Both the position numbers and the translations under genes were made by a program. DNA of 64,000 bases from Planctomycetia bacterium (GTDB lineage Bacteria > Planctomycetota > Phycisphaerae > UBA1845 > Fen-1342), in assembly GCA_015709575.1 (NCBI GenBank), contig CP054190.1, positions 992,001 through 1,056,000 on the forward strand. Reading direction: 5' to 3'. The notes beneath the pieces are model-generated. The model did no database searches. It was not told where the DNA came from and saw only the letters and a program-made list of their open reading frames with translations. Shown piece after piece: positions 17,489 through 27,019 of this stretch (the stretch's first letter is position 1; the number at the start of each line of letters is the position of its first letter).

Positions 17489-18991
17489 TCACTCGACTCG
17501 GTTGCGTCCGGCGCGTTTCGCTTCATACAGCTTCTTGTCCGCGGCTTCGACCAGCAATCCGGGTGAGGCCGAGCCGGCGTTTCCGGTCACTTCGGCGGTT
17601 CCGAGGCTGGCGGTGACGCGCAGCGCCTTGTTGGCGTGCGTGACGGTGCGCGACTCGATCGCGGTGCGGATGCTCTCGGCCAGCTCGCGGATCTGGCGGG
17701 TGGTGTCGCCGATCAGCATGACGGCGAATTCCTCGCCGCCATAGCGCGCCACGAAGCCGTTACCGCGCACCACGTCCTTGAGGCATTGCCCCACCATGCG
17801 GAGCACTTCATCGCCGGCCTGGTGGCCGTGGGTGTCGTTGAACTTCTTGAAGTGATCCACGTCCATCATGATCAGGCCGAGCGCTTCGTTGGTCTGGGCG
17901 GCGCGCTGGAAGGCATCGTCGAGCTGCTTGTCGAAGGCGGCCCGGTTGGCGACCTTGGTCAGGCCGTCGGTCGCGGCGACCTCCAGAATCTGGCGCTTTT
18001 CGTCGGTCAGGCGGTCGGCCTCGGCGCGGATGGCGCTCTCGCGCTTCTCGGATGCGGCCCGCTCCATCTCGGCCTGCATGCTGAGGTTGGCGAGCTGCAT
18101 CGCGGCTTCGGCCTGGAGCTGGGCATACTGCACGGTGGCGCCGATCTGCACGTTCAGCATCGACGCCGCTTCGCGCACATGGCGGTTCATCGCGGAGAGG
18201 ATGTCATCGAGCTGCGCTTCGGACAGCCCGCAGCTGCGGCAGCACGTTTCCTTGACGGCGAACAGCTCACGGCAGGGCGTGTCCTGTCCGAACAGCCCGG
18301 CGAACTGCGCGGCGCTGATGGCGATATTTGTCAGCTTGAGCGAATTGCCGCTGCGCTTGTCGAGGTTCTCCTCGTGGTGGCTTTCAACCGCGTCGCAGAC
18401 GATCGCCGGCAAGCCCCAGCTTCGGAGCAGCTCGCCGCTCATCAGTGCGTGCGAGCAGCCGAACTTCTCCGTCTCGGCTGCGACCAGCGTCGATCCGCTC
18501 TCGCGCCACGCCTCAAACACTGCGGTGTAGGTCTTGGAGTCGGCACGCCAGGCGGCCACCATGCCGACGTCCGCCAGCAATCCCGCCACGAACGCCTCTT
18601 CGGCCACCTCCGGACAGGCTGCCTTGGCGATCAGGCGGGCCGCGACCGCCGTCGTCAGCGAGCGACGCCAGTAGGCCGAGAAGTCGAAGCCGTCGCACTC
18701 GGCCCGGCCGACCGTTTCGACGAGCGAGAAGCTCAGGGCCATGACCTTGACGGTGCGCAGGCCGAGCATGTTGATGGCCTGCTTGAGCGAACTGATCTCG
18801 CGCGGAATGCCGAACAGCGGGGAATTGACAACCTTGAGCACCTTGGCTGTGAGACCGGGGTCATTCTGGATCACGGTCGCAAGCTGTTGCACAGATGTGT
18901 CGTCGCGCCGCGTGAGCGCCAGTACTTCGATCGCCACCGTCGGCAGCGACGGCAGGCTGTCGGTCGAACGAATCTTCTCCAGGATCTTCAT
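17489..18991 (-). CDS. HDOD-GGDEF signalling protein (diguanylate cyclase)
   Basis: 500 residues. An HDOD domain (about 8-205) starts with SLPTVAIEVL and carries VVNSPLFGIPREISSLKQAI and NMLGLRTVKVMALS. A cysteine-containing stretch KETCCRSCG is near 245 and a coiled-coil-like Ala/Glu/Arg helix runs from about 280 to 335. A GGDEF domain follows (about 338-500) with IMMDVDHFKKFNDTHGHQAG and active-site YGGEEF. An intact GGEEF predicts c-di-GMP synthesis. The inhibitory I-site RxxD five residues upstream reads RGNG, so product inhibition is probably lost. Only the GGDEF half should be catalytic, the HDOD half serving as sensor or protein-binding module. Divergent from the PA14 gene. Confidence 0.93.
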   Translation of the reverse strand: MKILEKIRSTDSLPSLPTVAIEVLALTRRDDTSVQQLATVIQNDPGLTAKVLKVVNSPLFGIPREISSLKQAINMLGLRTVKVMALSFSLVETVGRAECDGFDFSAYWRRSLTTAVAARLIAKAACPEVAEEAFVAGLLADVGMVAAWRADSKTYTAVFEAWRESGSTLVAAETEKFGCSHALMSGELLRSWGLPAIVCDAVESHHEENLDKRSGNSLKLTNIAISAAQFAGLFGQDTPCRELFAVKETCCRSCGLSEAQLDDILSAMNRHVREAASMLNVQIGATVQYAQLQAEAAMQLANLSMQAEMERAASEKRESAIRAEADRLTDEKRQILEVAATDGLTKVANRAAFDKQLDDAFQRAAQTNEALGLIMMDVDHFKKFNDTHGHQAGDEVLRMVGQCLKDVVRGNGFVARYGGEEFAVMLIGDTTRQIRELAESIRTAIESRTVTHANKALRVTASLGTAEVTGNAGSASPGLLVEAADKKLYEAKRAGRNRVE

Positions 18992-19300
18992 CCGGTCCCT
19001 TCCTTAATAGCATGATGCGCTGCGGCCCCGGCCTCGCTCCGTCCCGTGGGGTACAAGCCCCGCTGACGTGAACATCGGCACTTTGCCGACGCGGTTTCAT
19101 CACTTCCCGAAGTCGCGATTCGAGCGGAAACCGCGCGGGACGCGGCCCGAAAACCCGCGCGGGCAGGTGCGCACAGCTCCACCGGACGCCCGAATGCGGG
19201 CCGACCCGGAACCTCCGCCGAGCGGACCGAACCGCCCACGGCGGTCCGGTAGAATTCACGGCTCCGGATAATCGGACTTCACCCCGGGAGCCTCGCGACC
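18992..19300. other. Divergent intergenic region
   Basis: Lies between the HDOD-GGDEF gene and the PA14/DUF1080 gene. Short frames here have no recognisable protein features. An imperfect inverted repeat, GGACCG...CGGTCC, is visible near 19223-19246. No clear promoter consensus is seen. Confidence 0.5.
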
Positions 19301-21412
19301 ATGACGACTGCCGCATACCGTTTCGTAACCGTTTCCATCGCGTCCGTGGCGGTGGTCCTGGCGGCCGCGGCCGTTCCGCCGGATCGCAGACCCGGTGTGA
19401 TGTTCCGCATTTTCGCCACAGACCAGGACATGCAGCTTGTGCCGGAGGTCCTGTCAGGGGAGCTTCCCAACCAGGTGCTGATTTCCCCGACGATCCGACT
19501 GAACCCGGCCGATCTCGGCGAGACGCGCGACCGCTTTGTCACGCACGTCGACGGGTTCATCGAGGTTGCCGACGGCGGCTATCACGAGTTTCATTTGGTC
19601 AGTGATGACGGCGCTCGCCTATGGCTCAACGACCGGCTCGTCGTCGATCACGACGGCCTGCACGGCCCGACGCCCATGGTCGGTTCCATCGCACTCCAGC
19701 CGGGCCTGTATCGCTATCGCATTCGCCACTTTGACGCCTGGGCCGGCGAAGCGCTCGAACTGAAGTGGCGGCGAAGTGAGGGCGAGGCGTTCGAGCCGAT
19801 CCCGGAGTCGGCGCTGTCGTTTGACGCGGCCCTCTCGCGCGAGACCGCGCCGGGCTTCAAGCGCATCGCGCACGCGCTGCGTCGCGGTCGCCCCGGCGAC
19901 GGCACTCCGCTGATCGGCGTGCACCCGTCCCTTGTCCGTGGTAATGCACCCGAGTCAAAGGGCAAGCGTCCGGCGCTCGACGGTCATACACTGGAGGGCG
20001 TTCGGGTGCTGACCCATGAGCGCCCGGTCGGGGCTGCGCCGGTCGTTTGGTTGCCGTCGGACGAGCCGGGTGGACGAACGGAGTTGCTGCCGCTTGCGCA
20101 CGGGCAATACTCCGGTCACTTGATGGTCGCTCGGCCGGACGGCGGGGAGCATTTCCGCATCGCGCCGGATGTTGAGTCCGGCGCTGCGCAGGCGGCGATG
20201 TTCCGCTTCAGCACCGGCGAATCGCGGGCGGTGAGCGAGGTACTGCGAACCGATGAAGGCTGGATCGTGATGACCTACACCAGCTTTGAGGTCCGCGAGA
20301 ATGAGTCGATCGTCGCCGCCGGCCGGCCGCGCAGCAGCGTGCTTGTGCCATTACCGGCGGTCGCGCCGTTCGAAATGCGCTCCATCGCGCTGCTGCCCAA
20401 CGGCATTGAGATCACGTTTACGCAGCCGCTCGATCCTGGAATCGGCTGGGAGACGGATTCATACTACGTCGAACAGTGGCCGTTTGACGCGAAGCTAGGC
20501 CGCCCGCCAAGCCGCGACGTCTCACGGGTCGAAGTGCGCTCGGCGAGCGTGAGCGCCGATCGTCGCAGCGTGTTCCTCGAAATCGAACACGTGCGTCCGA
20601 ATCACGTCCTTTATCTCCGGTTGCTGCCGCCGTGTCACTCCGAGGCATATGAACCGCCGTGGACAACCGAGGCGTGGTACACGGTGACGGCGTCGTCGAC
20701 TCGCGAACCGGGCCGGCGGCTGGATCCACCAAAGGACGCGACAGTCAATACGCTGGCGGTCGAGGAGCAGGCGGCGGGGTGGCGGCTGCTGTTTGACGGC
20801 AAGTCGCTGGCGGGATGGCGGGGGTTTCGGCGGACGGGTGCGCCGGCGGGATGGGTGGCGCGGGACGGCTGTCTGCAGCGGGTCGGGCCGGCCGGCGACC
20901 TCGTGACGGTCGAGCAGTTCGAGAACTTCGAGTTGGATCTGGAGTGGCGGATCAGTTCGGGCGGCAACAGCGGCGTGTTCTTTGGCGTGAGCGAGGAGGA
21001 GCCGAACCGTCATGTGTGGGAGACCGGCCCGGAGATGCAGATTCTTGACAACGCGGGGCACGCCGACGGGCGCGTGCCGCTGACGTCGGCCGCCGCGGCC
21101 TACGCGCTCTACGCGCCGCTGTCCCCAGCTCCGCAGGAGCGCTCGGCGGACGTGCAGGCGGATGGCACGCGGCTGATCGGGCTGTTCAATCGCTCCCGGC
21201 TGGTGGTAGACGGCGCGCGGGTGGAGCACTGGCTCAACGGCGTGCGGGTGGTGTCGTATGAGCTGGGGTCGGAGGAGTGGCGGGGGCGTGTGTCGCGGAG
21301 CAAGTTCCGCGACATGCCGCGCTATGGAACGGTTCGCCGCGGGCACATCGCGTTGCAGGATCACGGGGACCGGGTGTGGTACCGGAATATCCGCATTCGA
21401 GCGTTGAAATAG
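19301..21412 (+). CDS. Secreted PA14 + DUF1080 (3-keto-disaccharide hydrolase-like) protein
   Basis: 703 residues with an N-terminal hydrophobic signal (about 8-26, VSIASVAVVLAAAAVP). A PA14 domain follows (about 32-165; DGARLWLNDRLVVDHDGLHG, ALELKWRR), then a middle beta-rich region of about 300 residues and a C-terminal DUF1080 domain (about 493-703). That domain contains WRLLFDGKSLAGWRGF, ISSGGNSGVFFGVSEEE and EHWLNGVRVVSYELGSEEW. DUF1080 proteins are concanavalin-like carbohydrate-active proteins very abundant in Planctomycetota. The architecture suggests binding and processing of polysaccharide outside the cytoplasm. Substrate is unknown. Confidence 0.88.
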   Translation: MTTAAYRFVTVSIASVAVVLAAAAVPPDRRPGVMFRIFATDQDMQLVPEVLSGELPNQVLISPTIRLNPADLGETRDRFVTHVDGFIEVADGGYHEFHLVSDDGARLWLNDRLVVDHDGLHGPTPMVGSIALQPGLYRYRIRHFDAWAGEALELKWRRSEGEAFEPIPESALSFDAALSRETAPGFKRIAHALRRGRPGDGTPLIGVHPSLVRGNAPESKGKRPALDGHTLEGVRVLTHERPVGAAPVVWLPSDEPGGRTELLPLAHGQYSGHLMVARPDGGEHFRIAPDVESGAAQAAMFRFSTGESRAVSEVLRTDEGWIVMTYTSFEVRENESIVAAGRPRSSVLVPLPAVAPFEMRSIALLPNGIEITFTQPLDPGIGWETDSYYVEQWPFDAKLGRPPSRDVSRVEVRSASVSADRRSVFLEIEHVRPNHVLYLRLLPPCHSEAYEPPWTTEAWYTVTASSTREPGRRLDPPKDATVNTLAVEEQAAGWRLLFDGKSLAGWRGFRRTGAPAGWVARDGCLQRVGPAGDLVTVEQFENFELDLEWRISSGGNSGVFFGVSEEEPNRHVWETGPEMQILDNAGHADGRVPLTSAAAAYALYAPLSPAPQERSADVQADGTRLIGLFNRSRLVVDGARVEHWLNGVRVVSYELGSEEWRGRVSRSKFRDMPRYGTVRRGHIALQDHGDRVWYRNIRIRALK

Positions 21413-21452
21413 CCAGTTCGGTTCTCGCACCGATGCGGGTGCGGGTGGGTTT

Positions 21453-21468
21453 CGGGACGTCCGTCCCG
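21453..21468. repeat. CGGGAC-N4-GTCCCG palindromic repeat, copy 3
   Basis: CGGGACGTCCGTCCCG: the same 6-bp stem as copies 1 and 2, with loop GTCC. It lies between the convergent PA14 and carboxylase genes, where it could also help terminate transcripts. Confidence 0.55.
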
Positions 21469-21576
21469 CGTCGCCGGCCGCCCGGAGCTTCGCTGGGCGG
21501 GTTCCAGCCATCGTGGGAATTACGGGGTCGTGCGCGCGTGACGAACGCGCAGGTATGACCGGCCTGCGCCGGCCGC

Positions 21577-23457
21577 TCACACCTGAAAAACGCCTGTCCG
21601 CAGTTCCGGGAGGTCGCCGACATACGCTACTGCCTCAAGCGTCAGCGCCAGCACCTCGCGCGTGCGGGCCGGCTCGATGATGGCGTCCACCCAGCCGCGT
21701 GCGGCGGCATAGCGAATGTCCATCGACGTTTCGTAATGTTCGGTGATCCGCTGCTGCAGCGCCGCCAGCTCCGTGTCCTGCGGCTCATGCCCCTTGCGCC
21801 GCAGCGTGTCGATTTCCAGTTGCAGCAGCGTCTTGCTGGCCGCGGCAGCGCCCATCACGGCATACTTGGCGCACGGCCAGGCATAGAGGAAGCGCGGGTC
21901 ATACGCCTTGCCGCACATGGCGTAATTGCCCGCGCCAAAGCTACCCGACGTGATCAGCGTGATTTTCGGCACGACACTGTTGCTCACCGCGTTCACCAGC
22001 TTCGCGCCGGCGCGGATGATCCCGTCCTGCTCGCTGTCGCGTCCGACCATGAAGCCGTTCACGTCCTGGATGAACAGCAGCGGCGTTTTCATCTGGTTCG
22101 CGTCGAGGATGAACCGCGCCGCCTTGTCTGCTGAGTCCACGTAAATCACGGAGCCGAACTGCAGCCCGCCGCGGGCCGGCTTCACCTGCTTCTTCTGATT
22201 CGCGACAATCGCGACGGCCCAGCCATCCAGCCGCGCAAAGCCGCACACGATCGACTGGCCATACTCCGCCTTGTATTCGTCAAAACTGTCCGCATCGACG
22301 AGGTGGGCGAGCAGCTCGCGCACGTCGTACTGACCGACGGTCACATCCGGCGAGCCGCGCGTGTCGGCGGCTGTGACGGTCGCGCCGGCGGGCGGCGCGT
22401 CGCCATGCAGCACACCCGCGCTGCCCACGCCCGACGCGACCACGTCGAAGATCCGATCGGCCGGCCGGGCCGGGTCGCGCGGGGTGGTGCGGTTGAAGGG
22501 GGTATGCGGGCCGGCGCCGAGCTTGCCGACCAGCCGCCGCAGGCGCTCGATGCACAATTCGTCATTTGGCTCGCGGTAGTCAATCGTGCCGCTGACGGCC
22601 GAGTGCATGAGCGCCCCGCCCAATTCCTCGCTGGTCGCCTCCTGCCCGATCGCGGCCTTCACCAGCGCCGGGCCGGCCAGGTACAGGCCGCTGCCCTCGG
22701 TCATCAGCAGCGTGTCGCACATCACCGGCAGGTAGCCGCCGCCGGCGACGCAGTTGCCCATGATCGCGGCGATCTGCGGGATGCCGCGGGCGCTGATGAC
22801 GGCGTTGTTGCGGAAGATCCGGCCGAAGTCGTCCTCGTCGGGGAAAATTTCGTCCTGCATGGGCAGAAAGACGCCGGCCGAATCCACGAGATAGAGGATC
22901 GGCAGACAGTTTTCCATCGCGAAGCGCTGCGCCCGCAGCACTTTCTTGCACGTCATGGGGAAAAACGCACCGGCCTTTACGGTCGCGTCATTGGCGACGA
23001 TCACGCACAGCCGACCGGCCACCCGCCCCAGCCCGACCACCACGCCCGCCGCAGGTACGCCGCCGGCCTCCGCATACATGCCGTCCGCCGCCCACAGGCC
23101 CAGTTCGAAGAACGAGCGCAACGGCAGCGCGTTATCGGCCGGGTTCAGCGGCTGCGGCGCGACGCCGCTGCGCGCGGACGCGCCGGGGGGCGCTGTCGGG
23201 CCGGCGCGGAGTGCCTCGCGCGAGAGCGGCGCGGTGCGCGGCAGGGCGGTGCTGCGGTCCACCAGCAGGGCGATCCGCTCACGGGCCGTCAGGCGGCCCA
23301 GCTTGTGCTGACGATCGATGCCGCGCTGCCCGCCACCCTGGCGGAGGACGGCCTCCCGGGCGCGAAGCTCGGCGATCAGGCGCTCCAGCGCTTCGGCGGC
23401 GGAGATTTTTGCTTTCGACGGGGCGGCGACGCCGGCCGGACGGGTCTTGGTGCTCAT
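21577..23457 (-). CDS. Acyl-CoA carboxylase, carboxyltransferase beta subunit (MCC/PCC type)
   Basis: 626-residue carboxyltransferase half of a biotin-dependent acyl-CoA carboxylase. Both crotonase-like halves are visible: IVANDATVKAGAFFPMTCKK, YLVDSAGVFLPMQDEIFPDE and NCVAGGGYLPVMCDT in the first, PLLFIQDVNGFMVGRDSE and SGSFGAGNYAMCGKAYDPRF in the second. Pairing with a biotin carboxylase alpha subunit is required, but none is nearby. The protein is longer than the usual 510-560 residues. A Pro/Ala-rich insert of about 45 residues follows RERIALLVDR (about 70-115), and an expanded linker joins the two halves. Methylcrotonyl-CoA or geranyl-CoA specificity is possible but unproven. Confidence 0.88.
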   Translation of the reverse strand: MSTKTRPAGVAAPSKAKISAAEALERLIAELRAREAVLRQGGGQRGIDRQHKLGRLTARERIALLVDRSTALPRTAPLSREALRAGPTAPPGASARSGVAPQPLNPADNALPLRSFFELGLWAADGMYAEAGGVPAAGVVVGLGRVAGRLCVIVANDATVKAGAFFPMTCKKVLRAQRFAMENCLPILYLVDSAGVFLPMQDEIFPDEDDFGRIFRNNAVISARGIPQIAAIMGNCVAGGGYLPVMCDTLLMTEGSGLYLAGPALVKAAIGQEATSEELGGALMHSAVSGTIDYREPNDELCIERLRRLVGKLGAGPHTPFNRTTPRDPARPADRIFDVVASGVGSAGVLHGDAPPAGATVTAADTRGSPDVTVGQYDVRELLAHLVDADSFDEYKAEYGQSIVCGFARLDGWAVAIVANQKKQVKPARGGLQFGSVIYVDSADKAARFILDANQMKTPLLFIQDVNGFMVGRDSEQDGIIRAGAKLVNAVSNSVVPKITLITSGSFGAGNYAMCGKAYDPRFLYAWPCAKYAVMGAAAASKTLLQLEIDTLRRKGHEPQDTELAALQQRITEHYETSMDIRYAAARGWVDAIIEPARTREVLALTLEAVAYVGDLPELRTGVFQV

Positions 23458-23586
23458 GGCGGCGAATTATCCGTCCGAACGATCCGCGTAGCAAAGCGCC
23501 GCCACCCCCCCATTCGGAGCTACACTCGCCGCCGGCGGCGGCGGCGCATTCGGGCCGCGCGCGGGCCGAGGTGTCGGGAGATCGAC

Positions 23587-25362
23587 GTGATTCGCGGCGC
23601 GGCGGCGGCATTGGTCGGCTCGATCGCCGTTCTGCTGGCGTGGCTCGGACTGCGTGCGCAGACGGAGCGGGCGGATTTCGTGGTCGCGTCGGATGAGGAG
23701 CCGCGGACGATTGATCCGCATCGCGTGAGCCTGCTGGGGGAGATACAGATCGCCAACGCCTGCTGGGAGGGGTTGACCCGCCTGAACCCCGAGACGTTCC
23801 TGCCCGAGCCGGCGGTGGCGGAGCGCTGGGATTTTGACGCGGAAACGTTGACGTACGTGTTTCATTTGCGCGAATCGGCGCGCTGGTCCAACGGCGAGCC
23901 GCTGACGGCCGAGCATTTCCGCTATTCATGGCTGCGCTCGCTCGACCCGCGACTCGGCGGGCAATACTACGCCCTGCTGCTGACGCTTCGCGGCGCTGCG
24001 GAGTACTACCAGTCGCGGGTGAATGATGACCCGTCGGATGATCTGTCCGCGACGACGGTCGGCGTGGAGGCGGTGGGTGATCGTACGCTGCGCGTCGTAT
24101 TGGCGCGGCCATGCGCCTATTTCCTCGACCTGACCTCATTTGCGACGCTTTACCCCGTCTATCCGCCGGGGATCGAGCGCTGGCGTGGCGCGGACGGCCG
24201 GATTCCGCTGCGCCAGGCGCACCTCTGGACGCGGCCGGAGCACATTGTGTGCAACGGGGCGTTCGTGCCGGAGCGGTGGGAGTTCAAGAAGCGCGTGTTG
24301 CTGCGGGCGAACGGGCATTACTGGGATTCGGCGTCCATTGGCGTGAAATCGATCGAGTTCTACTCCGCGGCCGATGCCAACGCGGCGCTGCTCGCGTATG
24401 AGACCGGACGGGTGGATTTTGTGCGGTCCATTCCGAAAACGACGGCTCGTGCGCTGTTTGCCGATCAGCAGGCCGGTCGGCGGTCGGACCTGCACAGCGG
24501 GCCGCGCTTCGCAACCTTCTTTTTTCGCGTCAATTGCTCGCGTCCGCCGCTGGATGACGCGGAGTTGCGCAAAGCGCTGTGGCTGGCGATCGATCGCGAG
24601 ACGCTGGCGGAAAAGGTGATGGGAATGGGCGAGCAGCCGGCGTACACCTATGTGCCAAAGGCGTCGGTGCCGGACATGCCGCGGCGGCTGGCGGACGGAC
24701 GGACCATTCTCTATCAACCACCGGCGGGGTTGGGAGCGGGGTTGACCGTCCCGGAGCGCGAGGCGCTGGCGCGCGCGCACCTGGCGCGCAGCCGCTATGG
24801 GCAGAGCGGGGCGCAACGCCCGATTGAGATCATGTACGCGCCGTTTCCCGACTATCAGCGCGTGGCGGAGAGCGTGCAGTCGATGTGGGAGCGGGTGCTG
24901 AAAATTCCGGTGGCGCTGCGGGTACAGGAAGCGAAGGTGCTCAGCAGCGAAGTTCGGAACCTGCGGTACGACGTGGTGCGGTCGGACTGGTACGGGGATT
25001 ACATGGATCCGGGGACGTTTCTCGACATGTTTTCGACCGGCAACGGGCAGAATCGCACGGGCTGGTCGCACGCCCGATACGACGAACTGGTCGCGGCGGC
25101 GGCGGAGGAGCGCGACGACGAGCGGCGCTATGCACTGTTTGCGGAGGCCGAGCGGATCCTGTGCGAGGAACAGGCTCCGATCATCCCGCTGTTCGTCCGG
25201 TCCGGGGCGTTCCTGTTGAATCCGGGCTTTGAGGGGCTGCGCGATAACGTGCAGGAGTCATTTCCGGTGCACCGCGTACGACGGGGGGGCGTGCCGCAGC
25301 CGCGTCGGCCGCGTCGAGCGCGGCGGGTGCTGGGCGCGATCGGGCGCGGGGTTACACTGTAG
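23587..25362 (+). CDS. Peptide/oligopeptide ABC transporter substrate-binding protein (SBP family 5)
   Basis: 591 residues in the OppA/DppA family. An N-terminal hydrophobic stretch (about 5-22) serves as signal or anchor. The body carries DEEPRTIDPHRV, WEGLTRLNPETF, NGEPLTAEHFRYSWLRSLDP, YLDLTSFATLYPVYPP-like sequence, ELRKALWLAIDRETLAE, and near the end WYGDYMDPGTFLDMF. I start at GTG 23587, preceded by GGGAG; the open frame further upstream only mirrors the carboxylase gene. The C-terminus has an unusual basic tail rich in Arg and Pro (last 25 residues). No permease or ATPase genes follow, so it is an orphan binding protein. Confidence 0.9.
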   Translation: MIRGAAAALVGSIAVLLAWLGLRAQTERADFVVASDEEPRTIDPHRVSLLGEIQIANACWEGLTRLNPETFLPEPAVAERWDFDAETLTYVFHLRESARWSNGEPLTAEHFRYSWLRSLDPRLGGQYYALLLTLRGAAEYYQSRVNDDPSDDLSATTVGVEAVGDRTLRVVLARPCAYFLDLTSFATLYPVYPPGIERWRGADGRIPLRQAHLWTRPEHIVCNGAFVPERWEFKKRVLLRANGHYWDSASIGVKSIEFYSAADANAALLAYETGRVDFVRSIPKTTARALFADQQAGRRSDLHSGPRFATFFFRVNCSRPPLDDAELRKALWLAIDRETLAEKVMGMGEQPAYTYVPKASVPDMPRRLADGRTILYQPPAGLGAGLTVPEREALARAHLARSRYGQSGAQRPIEIMYAPFPDYQRVAESVQSMWERVLKIPVALRVQEAKVLSSEVRNLRYDVVRSDWYGDYMDPGTFLDMFSTGNGQNRTGWSHARYDELVAAAAEERDDERRYALFAEAERILCEEQAPIIPLFVRSGAFLLNPGFEGLRDNVQESFPVHRVRRGGVPQPRRPRRARRVLGAIGRGVTL

Positions 25363-25443
25363 CGCAGTGCGAAAGCGGCGTTGGACCAGGTCCGCCGGCG
25401 CGGCGGAAGTGACGCCGGCCCAATCGGCATCGACAGGTGCGGG

Positions 25444-25959
25444 ATGATTGAGTTCCATTGTGAGCACTGCGGCAAACACGTTCGCGCGCCGGATGAGCAC
25501 GCCGGCAAGCGGGCCAAGTGCCCGTCGTGCCAGCAGAGCGTGTTCGTACCCGGTGCTGTCGGCGACGACGACATGCTGAAGCTTGAGCCGCTGGACACGA
25601 AATTTGTCGCCGAGCAGAGCCGTCTGATTCGCGAGACGCGCGATTTGCAGAACCGCCTGCTGCACGAGCGCGAGACGTTGCCGGAGGGGGCGGTGCGGCA
25701 CACCGCGCCCGGCGGCGGAAACGACCTGCCGATCTCGGCGGGGGACGTGGAGGCGCTGGTGATCGAGTATGCGCAGCGGATGGCGGCCGGCGAGCTGGAG
25801 CCGGCGCAGGAGCTGTCCCGCGAGATCCGCAAGCATCGACAGGCGGCGGAGGCGGTGCTTCAAAAACTCACGATCGACGAGGTGCCGCATCCCGCGCTGG
25901 CGAAAATCCCGCGGCCGGTGCTGATGGGGTTCTTCAAGCAGCTTCGCGAGAAGAAATAG
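25444..25959 (+). CDS. Zinc-ribbon protein
   Basis: 171 residues. The N-terminus forms a zinc ribbon, FHCEHCGKHVRAPDEHAGKR followed by CPSCQQSVFVP: two CxxC knuckles of the type found at the start of many planctomycete proteins. The rest is charged and helical (EQSRLIRETRDLQNRLLHER, then a coiled-coil-like segment), with no catalytic motif. ATG 25444 is chosen because the ribbon begins immediately after it. It sits between the peptide-binding protein and prmC on the same strand. Its role is unknown; it may be a small protein- or RNA-binding adaptor. Confidence 0.75.
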   Translation: MIEFHCEHCGKHVRAPDEHAGKRAKCPSCQQSVFVPGAVGDDDMLKLEPLDTKFVAEQSRLIRETRDLQNRLLHERETLPEGAVRHTAPGGGNDLPISAGDVEALVIEYAQRMAAGELEPAQELSREIRKHRQAAEAVLQKLTIDEVPHPALAKIPRPVLMGFFKQLREKK

Positions 25960-26065
25960 CGGGGCGGAACGTCGGGTTTCGCCCGCGCGGCGGGCAGCAA
26001 GCCGGCAACGGCCGCGCACGGGCGGGGCGGTCGGAGCAGCAGGGATACGGGACGGGATACCGGGC

Positions 26066-27019
26066 ATGGAGGCGTCGGGAAAATCGACCACGGCCTGGAC
26101 CGTGGAACGCCTGCTCGGCTGGACGCGCGAACATCTCACGCGCCGGGGGATCGAGTCGCCGCGGCTCTGCGCAGAGATCCTGCTGGCCGACGCGCTGCGC
26201 TGCGAGCGGATTCAGCTCTACGCGCGGCACGACAGCACGCCCGAGCCGGATGCACTATCCCGTTTTCGCGAAGTCGTGCGGAGGGCCGGCGAGGGCGCGC
26301 CGATCGCCTATCTCACGGGGCGGAAAGAGTTCTACTCGCTCGCGTTCGAGGTGAATTCGGACGTGCTCATCCCGCGGCCGGAGACGGAGCTTCTGGTCGA
26401 GCGGGTGATTCACCGCGCACGGCGCGGGGAGGGGCCGATCCGCGACATCGTGGACGTCGGCACCGGCAGCGGCTGCATCGCGATCGCGCTGGCGAAGCAC
26501 CTACCGGAGGCGCGGCTGTTCGCGAGCGATGTGTCGGGCGGAGCACTGGCGGTTGCCCGGCGCAACGCCGACAAGCACGGCGTCGCGGAGCGGGTGCGGT
26601 ATCGCGAGGGGGCGCTGCTGAATCCGTGGACCCCTGGCCGGGGATCGGCCGACGGAGACGCGGCATTGCCGCCGGTGTTCGACGTGATCGTCAGCAACCC
26701 GCCCTACGTTGCGACCGCGGCCCGCGATCTGGTGGCCCGCAATGTCCTGGACTTCGAGCCACACTTGGCGCTGTTCGCTGGTGCGGACGGGCTGGACGTG
26801 ATCCGTGCGCTGATTCCGGCGGCGGTGCAGCGCCTGCGACCGGGCGGACGATTGTTACTGGAGATCGGGTTTGACCAGGCGGCGGCGGTCCGCGTTTTGC
26901 TCACGGAAGGCGGTTGGTTGGGGATCGAGACGGTGCGCGATTCGAATCGCCATGAGCGGGTGATCGAGGCGCAGCGCCCCGGCGGCGGCGGCGCGGGCGC
27001 ATCGCTATCCAGTGACTGA
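26066..27019 (+). CDS. prmC: Peptide chain release factor N5-glutamine methyltransferase
   Basis: Methylates the GGQ glutamine of release factors RF1/RF2. 317 residues. The N-terminal helical domain contains PIAYLTGRKEFYSLAFEV. The SAM-binding core has DVGTGSGCIAIALAKHLPEA near 131, and the catalytic IVSNPPYV near 209. LLEIGFDQAAAV lies near the end. The length is about 30 residues over the E. coli enzyme because of a Gly/Pro/Asp linker before FDVIVSNPPY and a Gly-rich tail. No prfA is adjacent. It precedes murA on the same strand. Confidence 0.95.
   Translation: MEASGKSTTAWTVERLLGWTREHLTRRGIESPRLCAEILLADALRCERIQLYARHDSTPEPDALSRFREVVRRAGEGAPIAYLTGRKEFYSLAFEVNSDVLIPRPETELLVERVIHRARRGEGPIRDIVDVGTGSGCIAIALAKHLPEARLFASDVSGGALAVARRNADKHGVAERVRYREGALLNPWTPGRGSADGDAALPPVFDVIVSNPPYVATAARDLVARNVLDFEPHLALFAGADGLDVIRALIPAAVQRLRPGGRLLLEIGFDQAAAVRVLLTEGGWLGIETVRDSNRHERVIEAQRPGGGGAGASLSSD

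Noticed and set aside
17636..19015. 459-codon plus frame opposite the HDOD-GGDEF gene
   Set aside because: Shadow of a clearly identified gene, no motifs.
22303..23586. N-terminal part of a 1019-codon plus frame
   Set aside because: Mirrors the carboxylase gene; only the part from GTG 23587 resembles a peptide-binding protein.
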